A stretch of DNA of 63,438 nt from Candidatus Eiseniibacteriota bacterium (GCA_025360715.1 JANYBS010000030.1:1-63438), one strand, 5' to 3'. Counted from the first letter of the stretch, positions 8,009 through 20,072 are shown. Made by a program: numbers and translations. The notes: generated by a model from the sequence alone, not told the origin.

Positions 8009-8829
8009 GCACATTCGCCGATTCGTTGGCGCTCAACCGCCGTGCGCTCGTGGCCCGAGCGTATGTGCGGGTCGTCGGCGCGTTCCGCAGCCCGGAGCAA
8101 CTCGTCGCCGACGCGATCTTCCCGAACCTCGGCATGATCGCGTTCGTGATGCTCTACCGCGCCCTGGGCGCGCCCAAGGTCTACGAGTCCATGGCGGTGA
8201 TCGGCGGCGTGCTGACCACGTACTGGCTCAACGTGCTGTGGGGGATGGGCGCGCAATTCTATTGGGAGAAGCAGCAAGGGCAGTTGCAGCTGTATTTCGC
8301 CGCGCCGTGCTCGATCATGGCGATCCTTGGCGGGATGGCGATCGGCGGGCTCGCGAGCACGATCATCCGCTCGATGGTCGGCGTGCTCATGGCGATATTC
8401 CTGTTCCACATCGGTCTGGCACGTTTCGCGTGGGGCGATCTCGCGCTCGTGTTCCTGCTTACGATGCTGGCGCTCTACGCGCTGGGCATGACGCTCTCGA
8501 GCCTGTTCCTCATGTATGGCCGCGAAGCGTGGCACACGTGCAACGCGCTCACCGAGCCGGTGTATTTCCTCTCGGGACTCTACTTCCCGGTGCGCGTGCT
8601 CGGACTACTGGGGCAGGTCGCCGCGGCGATCCTGCCGCTCTCACTGGGGCTGGACGCCATGCGCCAGGTGCTGCTCGGCGCGGCCGCGCAAGGCCTGCTC
8701 CCGGTGCGAACCGAACTCGCGGCGCTCGCGGCGTTCAGCGTGATATTCCTGTTCGTCGCAAGGTTCGCGCTTACCCATCTGGAGCACATGGCCAAGCGCG
8801 AAGGCAAGCTCACCCAGCGATGGCAGTGA
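8005..8829 (+). CDS. ABC-2 type permease, first subunit
   Basis: A 274-residue membrane protein with about six hydrophobic segments, for example LIPNLGMIAFVMLY-like, MAVIGGVLTTYWLNVLW and ALVFLLTMLALYALGMTLSSLFL. The conserved ABC-2 stretch EPVYFLSGLYFPVRVLG precedes the last helices. The GTG start overlaps the ATPase stop codon, which fixes the start. The end overlaps the next permease gene by ten bases. It forms half of the membrane channel. Confidence 0.88.
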   Translation: MSTFADSLALNRRALVARAYVRVVGAFRSPEQLVADAIFPNLGMIAFVMLYRALGAPKVYESMAVIGGVLTTYWLNVLWGMGAQFYWEKQQGQLQLYFAAPCSIMAILGGMAIGGLASTIIRSMVGVLMAIFLFHIGLARFAWGDLALVFLLTMLALYALGMTLSSLFLMYGREAWHTCNALTEPVYFLSGLYFPVRVLGLLGQVAAAILPLSLGLDAMRQVLLGAAAQGLLPVRTELAALAAFSVIFLFVARFALTHLEHMAKREGKLTQRWQ

Positions 8830-9668
8830 GCACGTTCTTCCAGCGCTGGCGATCGGCCGCGTGGCTGGGCTGGCAGGTGGAGTCCAACTGGGCCGACCCG
8901 GCATTGTTCACGCTCTACATCGTGGCACGGCCGTTGGCCGTGGCGGCGATGCTCGTGGCCATGTACTGGGCCGTCCGCGGCCGCGCCGTGCACGAGGCGG
9001 CATTCGCCGGCTTCTATGTGGCGAATGCGTTCCATGCTTACGCCAACACCGTGCTGGTCGGCATGGGGTGGGTGGTGTTCGAAGAGCGCGAAGAGTTCGA
9101 GACGCTCAAGTACGTGTACACCTCGCCGATCGGCATGTTCACGTACCTGTTCGGGCGCTCGATGGTGCGCTTCACGCTGGCCACGATCAGCACCACGCTC
9201 ACACTCTTGATGGGCTGGTTCGTGCTGCACATCCGCTGGGACTGGGCGCTGGTGCGCTGGGCGCCGCTGCTCGTGACGCTCGCGATCGGCGGCGTGGCGA
9301 TCGTGTTCAGCGGACTGCTGCTGGCCGGCGCATGCATGGTCATGACGCGTGCGGCCGTGACCACGCTCGAAGGCGTCACGCTGGCGCTCTACCTGCTCTG
9401 CGGCGTCATCTTCCCCGTGGACCTGCTGCCGGTGCCGCTGCAGTGGGTTTCGTACGCACTGCCCTTCACGTGGTGGTACGAGGCGATCCGCCGCTTCCTG
9501 CTGGGCGCAGGGGCGAGCCAGCGGCTCGCTGCGCTCACCGACATGCAGTTACTGGGTGCGTTCGCGCTTGTGACGTTGGTCACCGTGATCGTATCGCGCT
9601 TCGGTTACGAGCGCCTGGAGCACCGCGCGCGGGCGCTGGGAAGGCTCGATCAGACGACGTTGTACTGA
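8820..9668 (+). CDS. ABC-2 type permease, second subunit
   Basis: A 282-residue membrane protein starting at the ATG that overlaps the first permease. Six hydrophobic segments are visible, with the ABC-2 motif LYLLCGVIFPVDLLPVPLQWVSYALPFTWWYEAIRR near the C-terminus. The sequence differs clearly from the first permease apart from this motif, so the exporter should be a heterodimer. The frame is open far upstream, but only the ATG at 8820 follows the coding pattern of the preceding genes. Confidence 0.88.
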   Translation: MAVSTFFQRWRSAAWLGWQVESNWADPALFTLYIVARPLAVAAMLVAMYWAVRGRAVHEAAFAGFYVANAFHAYANTVLVGMGWVVFEEREEFETLKYVYTSPIGMFTYLFGRSMVRFTLATISTTLTLLMGWFVLHIRWDWALVRWAPLLVTLAIGGVAIVFSGLLLAGACMVMTRAAVTTLEGVTLALYLLCGVIFPVDLLPVPLQWVSYALPFTWWYEAIRRFLLGAGASQRLAALTDMQLLGAFALVTLVTVIVSRFGYERLEHRARALGRLDQTTLY

Positions 9669-9909
9669 AGCGCACCATGCGGCACGCACGCCGGCGCGCT
9701 GCGCGCTGCAGCGCCGCGACTGCCGCCGCGTACGCACGAAGCGTCAACGTCATGTCAGAGGCTGCAAGTGGCGTGGACTCGCGCGCTTCGTTGCCGGTAA
9801 GTGGCGGTCGCGGCGCACGTTTTGCTCAAGCGCAGCCTTCGGATGGTCGATAAGCAGGGGTCCCTCAAGACCTATAGACCCTTTGCACGACCCAACTCTG
9901 GAGGATCGC

Positions 9910-10518
9910 TTGTATCTTGGCCCCCTTCTCGCGGCGAGCCTGCTCGCTTCCGCGTTGAATAACCCCTCGGATCACAGCCATTTGCAGGGCGCTGTGGACT
10001 CCTATAACGCCGTTTCTGTGGATCATACGGCCCCGGTGGCCGAATTCCCGGGCATGCCCGCCGTGGGCGCCGCAGCCCCGGATTTCACGTACCAGTCGCA
10101 CGACATGCTGTGGCAGAACCTGCACGACATGCTCGAGCAGGGCAGCGTGCTGCTGGTCTTCGGCGCGAACGAAGAGCAGCTCCGCCAGTTGGAGCACGAA
10201 CGCGAGGCGCTCCTGCGCCAGGGCGTCGTGCCGGTCGTCGTCCAGGATCGCCGTGACCACGACGTGTGGGCGACGGTGCGCCGCCTGAACCTGAACTACA
10301 GCCTGCTTGCCGATCCGCACTGCGTGCTGTCCGAGCAGTTCGGTGTGCTCGACCGCACTTCGCGTCAGGAGCGGTCGGCCTGGTTCGTGGTGGATCGCTC
10401 GGGGCACGTGCGCGGCGCGGGCAGCGGCTCGCTGCCCTCGCAGGACTGGACCGGCCTCACCGCCGGTCTGCTGGGCCAGCCGGATGCGAACACGCTGCGT
10501 TCGGCAAGCGCCGAGTAA
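9910..10518 (+). CDS. Peroxiredoxin-fold (AhpC/TSA-like) protein without a peroxidatic cysteine
   Basis: A 202-residue protein. The TTG at 9910 is chosen because GGAGG (9900-9904) lies five bases upstream; a TTG at 9883 has no such site. The thioredoxin/peroxiredoxin pattern is visible: VGAAAPDFTYQ, then a hydrophobic strand VLLVFGANEEQLRQLEHEREALLRQGVVPVVV, then LNYSLLADPHCVLSEQFGVL and AWFVVDRSGHVRG. In active enzymes a catalytic Cys follows the 'F' strand; here the position reads ANEEQ. The only cysteine is in ADPHC, the place where typical enzymes keep 'D..g.va..yGv'. It may be a redox-inactive binding protein. A hairpin terminator follows. Confidence 0.75.
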   Translation: MYLGPLLAASLLASALNNPSDHSHLQGAVDSYNAVSVDHTAPVAEFPGMPAVGAAAPDFTYQSHDMLWQNLHDMLEQGSVLLVFGANEEQLRQLEHEREALLRQGVVPVVVQDRRDHDVWATVRRLNLNYSLLADPHCVLSEQFGVLDRTSRQERSAWFVVDRSGHVRGAGSGSLPSQDWTGLTAGLLGQPDANTLRSASAE

Positions 10519-10551
10519 GCGTACGAATCGCGAAGCACTTCGAGAAGGCGA

Positions 10552-13695
<3,144 letters not shown>

Positions 13696-14001
13696 CCGTC
13701 AGTGGCTCGCGAGGGAGGGTGCGGGCAGAGGGGTTCCTGCGTGTGAGTCTCGGTCGCCGCATGGGAAACCGAAGCGCTGCCGTGGGGCCCTGCGCAGGCG
13801 CACGAACGGGTTCGACGAGCGCGGGAAGTGCCGTCGCCGGGGGCGCTTGCACCGCTGCGCGGTAGCGGTTATGTTCCCCGGCCGCTGGACCTTGGGAAGC
13901 ACCGCCGGGGCCGGTCGATCATCCCGACGTACCGCACGACCGTGGTTTGAGCCTTGGCTCGCAGCCCGGTATAGTGCCGCCCCGCACGGCGGCAGGCATG
14001 C
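13696..14001. other. Divergent intergenic region between the histidine kinase and the tRNA cluster
   Basis: 306 bp without a convincing gene. The right end holds a sigma-70 promoter for the tRNAs (13947-13975). The left part must hold the kinase promoter, but no clear -35/-10 pair is seen there. Confidence 0.6.
13947..13975 (+). promoter_or_regulatory. Sigma-70 type promoter of the tRNA cluster
   Basis: A -35 TTGAGC at 13947-13952 and a -10 TATAGT at 13970-13975 are separated by exactly 17 bp. The first tRNA begins 26 bp after the -10 box. It is the best housekeeping promoter match I found in the window. Confidence 0.75.
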
Positions 14002-14087
14002 GGAGGGATGGCCGAGTGGCTTAAGGCGGCGGTCTTGAAAACCGCAGGGCGAAAGCTCCGTGGGTTCGAATCCTACTCCCTCCGCCA
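14002..14087 (+). tRNA. tRNA-Ser(TGA)
   Basis: Acceptor GGAGGGA pairs with TCCCTCC, followed by G and an encoded CCA (14085-14087). The anticodon loop CTTGAAA carries TGA, a long variable arm is present, and the T-loop is GTTCGAATC. It reads UCA-family serine codons. Confidence 0.95.
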
Positions 14088-14100
14088 GCTTCGCTTCTTT

Positions 14101-14192
14101 GGAGAGGTGGCCGAGTGGCCGAAGGCAGCCGCCTGCTAAGCGGTTAGTCGGGTAAAACCGGCTCGGAGGTTCGAATCCTCTCCTCTCCGCCA
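14101..14192 (+). tRNA. tRNA-Ser(GCT)
   Basis: Acceptor GGAGAGG pairs with CCTCTCC, followed by G and an encoded CCA. The anticodon stem-loop contains CTGCTAA (anticodon GCT), with a class II long variable arm (GTCGGGTAAAACCGGC) and the T-loop GTTCGAATC. It lies 13 bp after the first tRNA-Ser and is probably cotranscribed. Confidence 0.95.
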
Positions 14193-14239
14193 TCATGGGG
14201 AACTCGCAAGAGTCTCCCGCCGCCTCAGCAGTACGAGAC

Positions 14240-14316
<77 letters not shown>

Positions 14317-14379
14317 CTCCTGCGATGGCCGCGTCGCAGCACTCCCGCTCCCCCTCGCTGGGCCGTGGAGGTTCCTGAC

Positions 14380-15099
14380 ATGCGTCGCGTCCTCACCGCC
14401 GCACTTGTTCTCGCCGGCGTCATCTCGCTGACCGCCGTCGCTGCGCACGCCGACAAGGGCGCCCGCAAGGTCGATCTGTTCTGGACGGCCCCGGACCTGG
14501 CCAGCTACAACGTCCGCAGCATCGCCATGCTGCCCATCGCCACATTCGACGGCAATCTCGAGGCGCGTCGAAACACCGAGGTCGTGCTCGGCCAGCAATT
14601 CAAGGGCACGGGCTACCGCTGGGTGTCGGGGCCGCTCGCCAAGGAATTGCTCACGCGCGAAGGTGGCGATTCGCTGGTCAAGGCTTACACCGAGAAGGTG
14701 CTCAAGACGCCGCGCCTCGATTCGCTCGATGCGCCGCGGTTCTCGCGCGCCACACGCACGCGTGCACTGCTGAGCCTGCGCATCGAGCAGTTCGAGAAGC
14801 GCGAGCTGGAGTTCAACCAGAGCGGTCACTCGGCGACGACTGTGCAGATGCGCGCGGCGCTCGTGGACTCGACCGGCCGGCTGCTGTGGACCGCGAGCGG
14901 CTCCGAGACCATGGAGGGCCCGTATCAGGACGCCGCTACGGGATCCGAAGGCGTCAAGGCCAGCGGCCTCAACACCACGCCTGTGCAGGTCGGCGGCGCG
15001 CCCAGCTACACCGAGGTGCTCGTCAAACTGCTCGGCCGCTGGGCCGAACAGTTCCCACGTCCGGCGGCGGCTGCCGCCGACTCCACGCGCAAGAACTGA
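14380..15099 (+). CDS. Secreted/periplasmic hypothetical protein
   Basis: A 239-residue protein; the ATG at 14380 follows GTGGAGG and begins a clear signal peptide (about 1-25, AAHADKG). The mature part has a segment YNVRSIAMLPIATFDGNLEARRNTEVVLGQQFKG, reminiscent of the CsgG/DUF799-type lipoproteins that start with 'ix-vlPf'. It ends in an Ala-rich tail. Later strands (TVQMRAALVDSTGRLLWTASGSE) fit that alpha/beta fold, where such proteins sense or build envelope structures. The resemblance is weak and no function is assigned. It sits 14 bp before tadA. Confidence 0.7.
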   Translation: MRRVLTAALVLAGVISLTAVAAHADKGARKVDLFWTAPDLASYNVRSIAMLPIATFDGNLEARRNTEVVLGQQFKGTGYRWVSGPLAKELLTREGGDSLVKAYTEKVLKTPRLDSLDAPRFSRATRTRALLSLRIEQFEKRELEFNQSGHSATTVQMRAALVDSTGRLLWTASGSETMEGPYQDAATGSEGVKASGLNTTPVQVGGAPSYTEVLVKLLGRWAEQFPRPAAAAADSTRKN

Positions 15100-15112
15100 C
15101 GCCGCTCGCGCG

Positions 15113-15622
15113 ATGATGGTCGTCGACGACGAAACCGGCATGCGCGCCGCGCTTCGCGAGGCGCAGGCGTCGCTCGATCGCGACGAGGTCCCGGTCGGGT
15201 GCGTGATCGTGCACGACGGCATCGTGATCGGCCGCGGACACAACCAGACCGAAGCGCTTCAGGATGCCACCGCGCATGCCGAAGTGTTGGCGATCGGGGC
15301 CGCGTCGAACGCGCTCGGCAGCTGGCGGCTGCACGAGTGCACGCTGTACGTGACGCTCGAGCCGTGCGCCATGTGCGCCGGCGCGATCATCCTGGCGCGG
15401 CTCGGCCGTCTGGTCTACGGCACCGATGACCCCAAGGCCGGCGCCTGCGGCTCGGTGCTGGATGTGATCGGCGAGCGCCGGCTCAACCACCGCGTGCCGG
15501 TCACGAACGGCATCCTCGCCCAGGAGTGCGGCGAGATCCTGCGCGAGTTCTTCGCCGAGAAACGCAAGAAACACCAAGCCGCCCTGCGGCTGCTCGAGGA
15601 GCCGCTGCCGCCCGAGGAGTAG
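15113..15622 (+). CDS. tadA: tRNA-specific adenosine deaminase TadA
   Basis: A 169-residue zinc deaminase that converts A34 to inosine in tRNA-Arg(ACG). The catalytic HAE motif is in ATAHAEVLAIG, and the zinc cysteines are in TLEPCAMCAGAIILARLGRLVYGTDDPKAG, the TadA-type spacing. The ATG at 15113 (two ATGs in tandem) is close behind the preceding gene. The substrate tRNA is encoded just upstream, so the whole decoding pathway for CGN codons is within 1.4 kb. Confidence 0.95.
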   Translation: MMVVDDETGMRAALREAQASLDRDEVPVGCVIVHDGIVIGRGHNQTEALQDATAHAEVLAIGAASNALGSWRLHECTLYVTLEPCAMCAGAIILARLGRLVYGTDDPKAGACGSVLDVIGERRLNHRVPVTNGILAQECGEILREFFAEKRKKHQAALRLLEEPLPPEE

Positions 15623-15705
15623 GAGCGCGGCCGCAGTTTTCCGTGCTACGCTCTGCGCTCGCTCCACCGGGCGTCGCCGTCCCTACGACGGCAGACAGGA
15701 GCCGT

Positions 15706-16029
15706 ATGCGCGCCGCACGCGTATCTGCTGGCATGTTCCTTCTGGGCCTCGCGCTCGCGAGCGTCCCGCCATTGGCCGCTGCCACCTATCAGGGCCGCCC
15801 CGTCGACGACGTGTGGTACCAGGGCCGCTGCCTCTGCTACACGTACGGCCAATTCGATTGCCAGATCCGTTTCCACGGCGATCGCGCGTTCATCCGCATC
15901 CCCACCGAGGGCATCCAAGTGGTCGGGGTGCTGGAAGACGAGATCATCCTCGACGCGCACGACATCGTGGTGAACGATCCCAAGCGCGGCGTGAACTGGT
16001 CGCTCGACTGCCTCGACCTGGTGCGCTGA
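15706..16029 (+). CDS. Small secreted protein of unknown function
   Basis: 107 residues with a signal peptide (about 1-26, PLAAA) and AGGA before the ATG. The mature part has three cysteines (RCLCYTYGQFDCQIRF and the late DCLDLVR) and a compact beta-rich pattern (AFIRIPTEGIQVVGVLEDEIILDAHDIVV). I do not recognise the family. The following 246 bp hold no gene I can support. Confidence 0.65.
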   Translation: MRAARVSAGMFLLGLALASVPPLAAATYQGRPVDDVWYQGRCLCYTYGQFDCQIRFHGDRAFIRIPTEGIQVVGVLEDEIILDAHDIVVNDPKRGVNWSLDCLDLVR

Positions 16030-16275
16030 CTCCCGCGCGACTCGCGTCCCGCACGCTGGTCGCCATCGCATCGTGCAACCTGCACGGCAGGCCGCTGCGC
16101 GCGTGCGTGCCCCAGTTCCTCTGCCCTGCGCACAACTCACAGTCGATACGTGAGCTGGCTGCCGCGCCGCCGGCGGGCGAGGCGGCGGCATGCGGCATGC
16201 TGTTCATTGCCGCGTTCTTCCGGGACATCGCTCGGAGCCACCGCCCACGACGGGTGTTCGGAAATAGGAGGGGAT

Positions 16276-16458
16276 ATGCGCCAGATCCACCGTGCTCTAC
16301 TGCTCGCGCTCGCGCTGGGCATCGCCATCGCCCTCGCGGGTTGTGGCAAGGCGTCCAGCATCACGGCGCCCACGTCGCTCGATACGTCGCCGCCGCCGCC
16401 GCCGGCTCATGGCGAAGGCGCGCCGCTCGGCGGTCCGGTCGGCCCGTCGCAGCAGTGA
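16276..16458 (+). CDS. Very small putative lipoprotein
   Basis: 60 residues with AGGAGGGG directly upstream of the ATG. It has a hydrophobic leader ending in the lipobox LAGC (Cys at about 22), then a short, low-complexity proline-rich segment and a Gly/Pro tail. It has no folded domain and may be a tether or a lysis/entericidin-like lipoprotein. It could be a remnant, but the ribosome site and lipobox together favour a real gene. Confidence 0.6.
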   Translation: MRQIHRALLLALALGIAIALAGCGKASSITAPTSLDTSPPPPPAHGEGAPLGGPVGPSQQ

Positions 16459-16629
16459 ATCGCTAGGCAGTTCCCTCGGCGCCTGCGTCGTCCGTGCGCG
16501 AATCTCTTGCGCTCGTCGCGCAGGCGCTGTGCTTTTGCGCGCAATGCGCTTGAATAGCGCCACGGCGCGGTGACCACCGCCGCGGCCGCGCAGCCCCCGG
16601 GATCATCCGCCCCCGAAGCGGAGTGCGTC

Positions 16630-17727
16630 ATGCGTCATACGCACCGGTTCCCGCAGCACGGCAGCAACGCTTCGCCCGTTCACGGCATCGTTCCGCCGCA
16701 CCTGTTGCGCCATCTCGCTCGGCAGACGTCGAGCGAACTGAGTGAGTGCGCCGATGCGGCGATGCACACGCTCATGATCACCGAGCGCTGGCGCGGCGAA
16801 CGCCAAGTGCTGGGTAGCATGGCGCCGTGGCTCACGACACCGGTGGGCGAATGCCGGCGCACCGTGTTCGACGCCGGCCACGGTCAGAGCCTGCCGGGTG
16901 CGCGCGTGCGCGGCGAGGGCGAGCGGCCCAGCGGCGACGCGGAGACCGACGAGGCATACGACGCCGCCGGGGCCACGTACGAGATGTACGCGCAGGTGTT
17001 CGGCCGCGATTCGATCGACGGCCGCGGCATGCGGCTGGATTCGAGCGTGCACTTCTCACGGCGCTTCGACAACGCGTTCTGGAATGGCACCCAGATGGTG
17101 TACGGCGATGGCGACGGCATCTTGTTCCAGCGTTTCACGCGCTGCGTCGACGTGATCGGCCACGAACTCACGCACGGGGTCACGCAGTGCGAAGCAGGCC
17201 TCGCGTATCGCGACCAGAGCGGCGCGCTCAATGAGTCGCTCTCCGACGTGTTCGGCTCACTCGTGAAGCAGCATGCGCTCGGCCAGTCGGCGGCCGAGGC
17301 GGACTGGCTGATCGGCGCCGGGCTCTTCACGAGCCGCGTGCGCGGCACTGCGCTGCGCAGCATGAAGGCGCCGGGCACCGCGTACGACGACCCGTTCCTG
17401 GGCCACGACCCGCAACCGGCACACATGCGCGACTTCGTCCCCACGTTCGAGGACAATGGCGGGGTGCATATCAACAGCGGCATCCCCAATCACGCGTTCT
17501 ACCTGACCGCGATGGCATTCGGTGGCCCGGCTTGGGAGAAGGCGGGACGCATCTGGTACGGCACGCTCTGCCACCGGCTCACGCCGCTGGCGGACTTCCG
17601 CGCCATGGCGCAGGCCACAGCCGATGAAGCGCGCATCGCGTTCGGCGAGCCCGAATCACGCGTGGTGCGTGAGGCGTGGGCCGAAGTGGGCGTGGAGGTC
17701 GCGCTGAACGCGGCGGCGCGGGCGTAG
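16630..17727 (+). CDS. M4 family (thermolysin/protealysin-like) zinc metalloprotease
   Basis: 365 residues. The ATG at 16630 has GGAG upstream, while the longer GTG at 16570 has none. The early motif HGIVPPHLLRHLA is that of protealysin-type M4 enzymes, which have only a short propeptide. Zinc ligands are H178 and H182 in HELTHGVTQ and E202 in GALNESLSDVFG. The transition-state histidine is H280 in GVHINSGIPNHAFYLTA. There is no signal peptide, as in protealysins, which are often intracellular or leave by another route. No emfourin inhibitor gene is seen beside it. Confidence 0.93.
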   Translation: MRHTHRFPQHGSNASPVHGIVPPHLLRHLARQTSSELSECADAAMHTLMITERWRGERQVLGSMAPWLTTPVGECRRTVFDAGHGQSLPGARVRGEGERPSGDAETDEAYDAAGATYEMYAQVFGRDSIDGRGMRLDSSVHFSRRFDNAFWNGTQMVYGDGDGILFQRFTRCVDVIGHELTHGVTQCEAGLAYRDQSGALNESLSDVFGSLVKQHALGQSAAEADWLIGAGLFTSRVRGTALRSMKAPGTAYDDPFLGHDPQPAHMRDFVPTFEDNGGVHINSGIPNHAFYLTAMAFGGPAWEKAGRIWYGTLCHRLTPLADFRAMAQATADEARIAFGEPESRVVREAWAEVGVEVALNAAARA

Positions 17728-17752
17728 CGGCGCCCGCTACTCGGCCAAAGCG

Positions 17753-17787
17753 AGGCCCGGCGCTGGCATGGCGCCGGGCCTTCGCGT
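17753..17787 (+). terminator. Strong GC hairpin after the M4 protease gene
   Basis: A perfect 11-bp stem (AGGCCCGGCGC, 17753-17763, complement 17771-17781) with a 7-base loop, followed by only two T. It is a likely terminator with a weak U-tract. Confidence 0.55.
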
Positions 17788-17824
17788 GGGCGGTGACGGT
17801 CTACAGCGGCTATGCTGCGCGGTC

Positions 17825-18748
17825 ATGACGGACTCCACCGCATCAGACATCGCGGCCGCCGCGCGCGCGATCCGCGCGGGCGAGTTGGTCGCGTTTCCCA
17901 CCGAGACCGTATACGGCCTGGGCGCGCATGCGCTCGATGCCGCCGCGGTCGCGCGCATCTTCGCCGTGAAGGGCCGCCCGGCGACGAGCCCGCTGATCGT
18001 GCACGTGAGCAGCATCCAAGAAGCGCGCGCGCTCGTCTCGCACTGGCCCGACGAAGCGCAGACGCTCGCCGAGGCGCATTGGCCGGGGCCGCTCACGCTC
18101 GTGCTGGCCAAGCGGTCGCAGGTGCCCGATGTCGTCACTGCCGGCCTGCCGACCGTAGGCGTGCGGATCCCGCGTCACGATGTGGCACTCGCGCTGCTGC
18201 GCGAGGCCGGCGTGCCCATCGCGGCGCCCAGCGCGAATCGCTTCACGCGGCTCTCGCCCACGCGCGCTGAGCATGTGCGCGAGGCGTTCACGCGCGAGGA
18301 AGTTCCGATCGTGCTCGAGGGCGGCATCTCGCAGGTGGGCATCGAATCCACCGTGATCTCGCTCGCCGGCGCCGAGCCTCTTGTGCTGCGTCCGGGCACG
18401 CTGATGTTTCCGCAGTTCCGTCGCGCCGGTGAGCCGGGCGCGGGCGCCCATGCGTCGCCGGGCCAGCACCATGCGCACTACCAGCCGCGCAGCCGCGTCG
18501 TGCTCATGGCCGCGGGCGAGCGGCTTCCCTCGGGCGCTGGCGCCGCGCTGTGGCACTCGCAGCCGCTGGGCTCGGCGCACGACGTGCAGTTGAGCGCCGA
18601 CGCATCCGCCTACGCCGCGATGCTCTACGACACGCTCCATGCGCTCGACGCCCAAGGCTGGGCGTACATCGCCATCGAGGCGCCGCCTGCGGGCGCAGCG
18701 TGGGACGGCGTGCGCGACCGCCTCATGCGCGCGGCAGCGCGGGGCTGA
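17825..18748 (+). CDS. tsaC: L-threonylcarbamoyladenylate synthase (Sua5-type, YrdC + Sua5 domains)
   Basis: 307 residues. The N-terminal YrdC domain has FPTETVYGLGAHA, the KGRPATSPL nucleotide-binding motif and AAPSANRFTRLSPT. The C-terminal part after the interdomain SPGQHHAHYQPRSRV is the Sua5 domain, making this the long form of the enzyme. It makes threonylcarbamoyl-AMP from Thr, bicarbonate and ATP for t6A37 modification of ANN-decoding tRNAs. It sits in a stretch rich in tRNA-modification genes (mnmA and tadA). Confidence 0.94.
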   Translation: MTDSTASDIAAAARAIRAGELVAFPTETVYGLGAHALDAAAVARIFAVKGRPATSPLIVHVSSIQEARALVSHWPDEAQTLAEAHWPGPLTLVLAKRSQVPDVVTAGLPTVGVRIPRHDVALALLREAGVPIAAPSANRFTRLSPTRAEHVREAFTREEVPIVLEGGISQVGIESTVISLAGAEPLVLRPGTLMFPQFRRAGEPGAGAHASPGQHHAHYQPRSRVVLMAAGERLPSGAGAALWHSQPLGSAHDVQLSADASAYAAMLYDTLHALDAQGWAYIAIEAPPAGAAWDGVRDRLMRAAARG

Positions 18749-18808
18749 AACGCAGCGGCGCGAGACGCTTTCGCATCCCGCGCCGGATGTCGTGCAGCGG
18801 GCCGCGCG

Positions 18809-19789
18809 TCAGCCCGCGTTGGCCATGGACTCCGCGAGCTTGGCCGTCGCACCGGCCAGGCCCTCGTGCAGCGCACGCACCTGATCGGCCTTCCACTTGC
18901 CGGGCGCGGAACGCACGAACGTGGTGAGGTCGTGGCGATTGTCGAAGCGCGCCACGGGGATGTGGAACGTCTCGCCATGCGCGCGGATCGTGACCGTGTC
19001 GGGCTTGCCCGAGGTCTCGATCAGGTACGACATATCGTCGCAGCCGTAGTCGCCCAGCATGACCGCCATGGGGACGCCATGGTTCAGGATCGAGCCCGGG
19101 TCTTTGGGATCGGTGCGCTCGATGTTCTTGCGGCGCGATTCCTCGGGCGTGACCCACACGTACAGGATGCTGGCGCGCCGCAGGATCTCGGGCGAGAACT
19201 GCGCGAGCGAATACTGATAACCCAGCGGCGCCGGCAGCGGCGGCGTGGCGCCATCAGGACCGCCGCGCGCGGCTTCGATCACGATCGTGCGGCCCTCGAG
19301 CGATTCTGGCACTCCCGAGTTCTTCTCGCGCACCAGATCCGAGGCTTCCGCCGAGATCGCACGAATGAGCTCGGTGCGGATCGTGGCTGGCAGTGCGCCC
19401 AGTTCGGGCTTGGCGCCCACCTTCACCCGCGCGGCATCGAAACGGTCGAGCAGCCATTCGGATGCTGAAGCCGGCGCCACTCGGCGCTTCTGTACCAGGT
19501 CCTCGAAATCCTCATTGAGCAATTGGATGAGCGTGCCCCAATCGCGCGATTCCTTCATGGGCAGGTCGTCCGAATCGAAGAAGACGCCATCGTGCCCACG
19601 CTTGCGCAGTTCCTCGGACACTCGCCGCATCAGGTGCACATAGGGGTAGTCGTCCAACTGGACCGTGGGCCCCAGATGCATCTCGTTCTTGCACTGCTCA
19701 GGGGTCAGGCTCGCCAGATAGCGCCGGACTTCGGATTTGCCGGAAGCGGGAAGGGCGAGCAGAAGCATCACATCGAGTGGTCGGGACAT
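18809..19789 (-). CDS. P-loop NTPase/kinase-like protein of unknown substrate
   Basis: 326 residues from the ATG of MSRPLDVMLLLALPASGKSEVRRYL; an upstream in-frame start adds 14 residues without signal or better ribosome site. Walker A PASGKS is at about residues 14-19. A likely Walker B hydrophobic strand is RRASILYVWVTPEESRRKNIERTDP, resembling the lid and base-binding region of nucleotide or adenylate-type kinases. The segment TVQLDDYPYVHLMRRVSEEL is well ordered. No known family motif identifies the substrate. It is transcribed away from tsaC and toward it, with about 60 bp between the stops. Confidence 0.75.
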   Translation of the reverse strand: MSRPLDVMLLLALPASGKSEVRRYLASLTPEQCKNEMHLGPTVQLDDYPYVHLMRRVSEELRKRGHDGVFFDSDDLPMKESRDWGTLIQLLNEDFEDLVQKRRVAPASASEWLLDRFDAARVKVGAKPELGALPATIRTELIRAISAEASDLVREKNSGVPESLEGRTIVIEAARGGPDGATPPLPAPLGYQYSLAQFSPEILRRASILYVWVTPEESRRKNIERTDPKDPGSILNHGVPMAVMLGDYGCDDMSYLIETSGKPDTVTIRAHGETFHIPVARFDNRHDLTTFVRSAPGKWKADQVRALHEGLAGATAKLAESMANAG

Positions 19790-20024
19790 GGCAGGGACCT
19801 TTGCGGCGGAGGAGCGAAAGTGCGCGGTCACGGCCGGCGCGTGCGTGAGGTGAGGCCTGACTATAGGCCCGTCGGCGCGTCGGGGCCACCGGAGCGATCA
19901 GCTTCGCGCTGCCTGCGTGAATACTGCTTGCCGCCAGGGAATATCAGGCCGACAATCGGCGTAGGCATGGTGCGGAGGTGAGATCCGCACCGGCCCGCGT
20001 TTCGTGGACCGGGACACAGGGTTC

Positions 20025-20044
20025 GATCACACACGCGTGTGATC
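20025..20044. promoter_or_regulatory. Inverted repeat upstream of the TonB-like gene
   Basis: GATCACAC and GTGTGATC flank a 4-base centre (ACGC), 28 bp upstream of the ATG at 20073 and ahead of its AAGGAGG. It may be an operator or a leader hairpin. A second 8-bp inverted repeat (GGTGCGGA.../...TCCGCACC, 19969-19991) lies just upstream. Confidence 0.5.
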
Positions 20045-20072
20045 GCCCGTGCTGTCATCCAAGGAGGCCTGC

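Noticed and set aside
16570-16629. N-terminal extension of the M4 protease from GTG 16570
   Set aside because: There is no ribosome site at the GTG, and the extension is low-complexity; the ATG at 16630 has GGAG.
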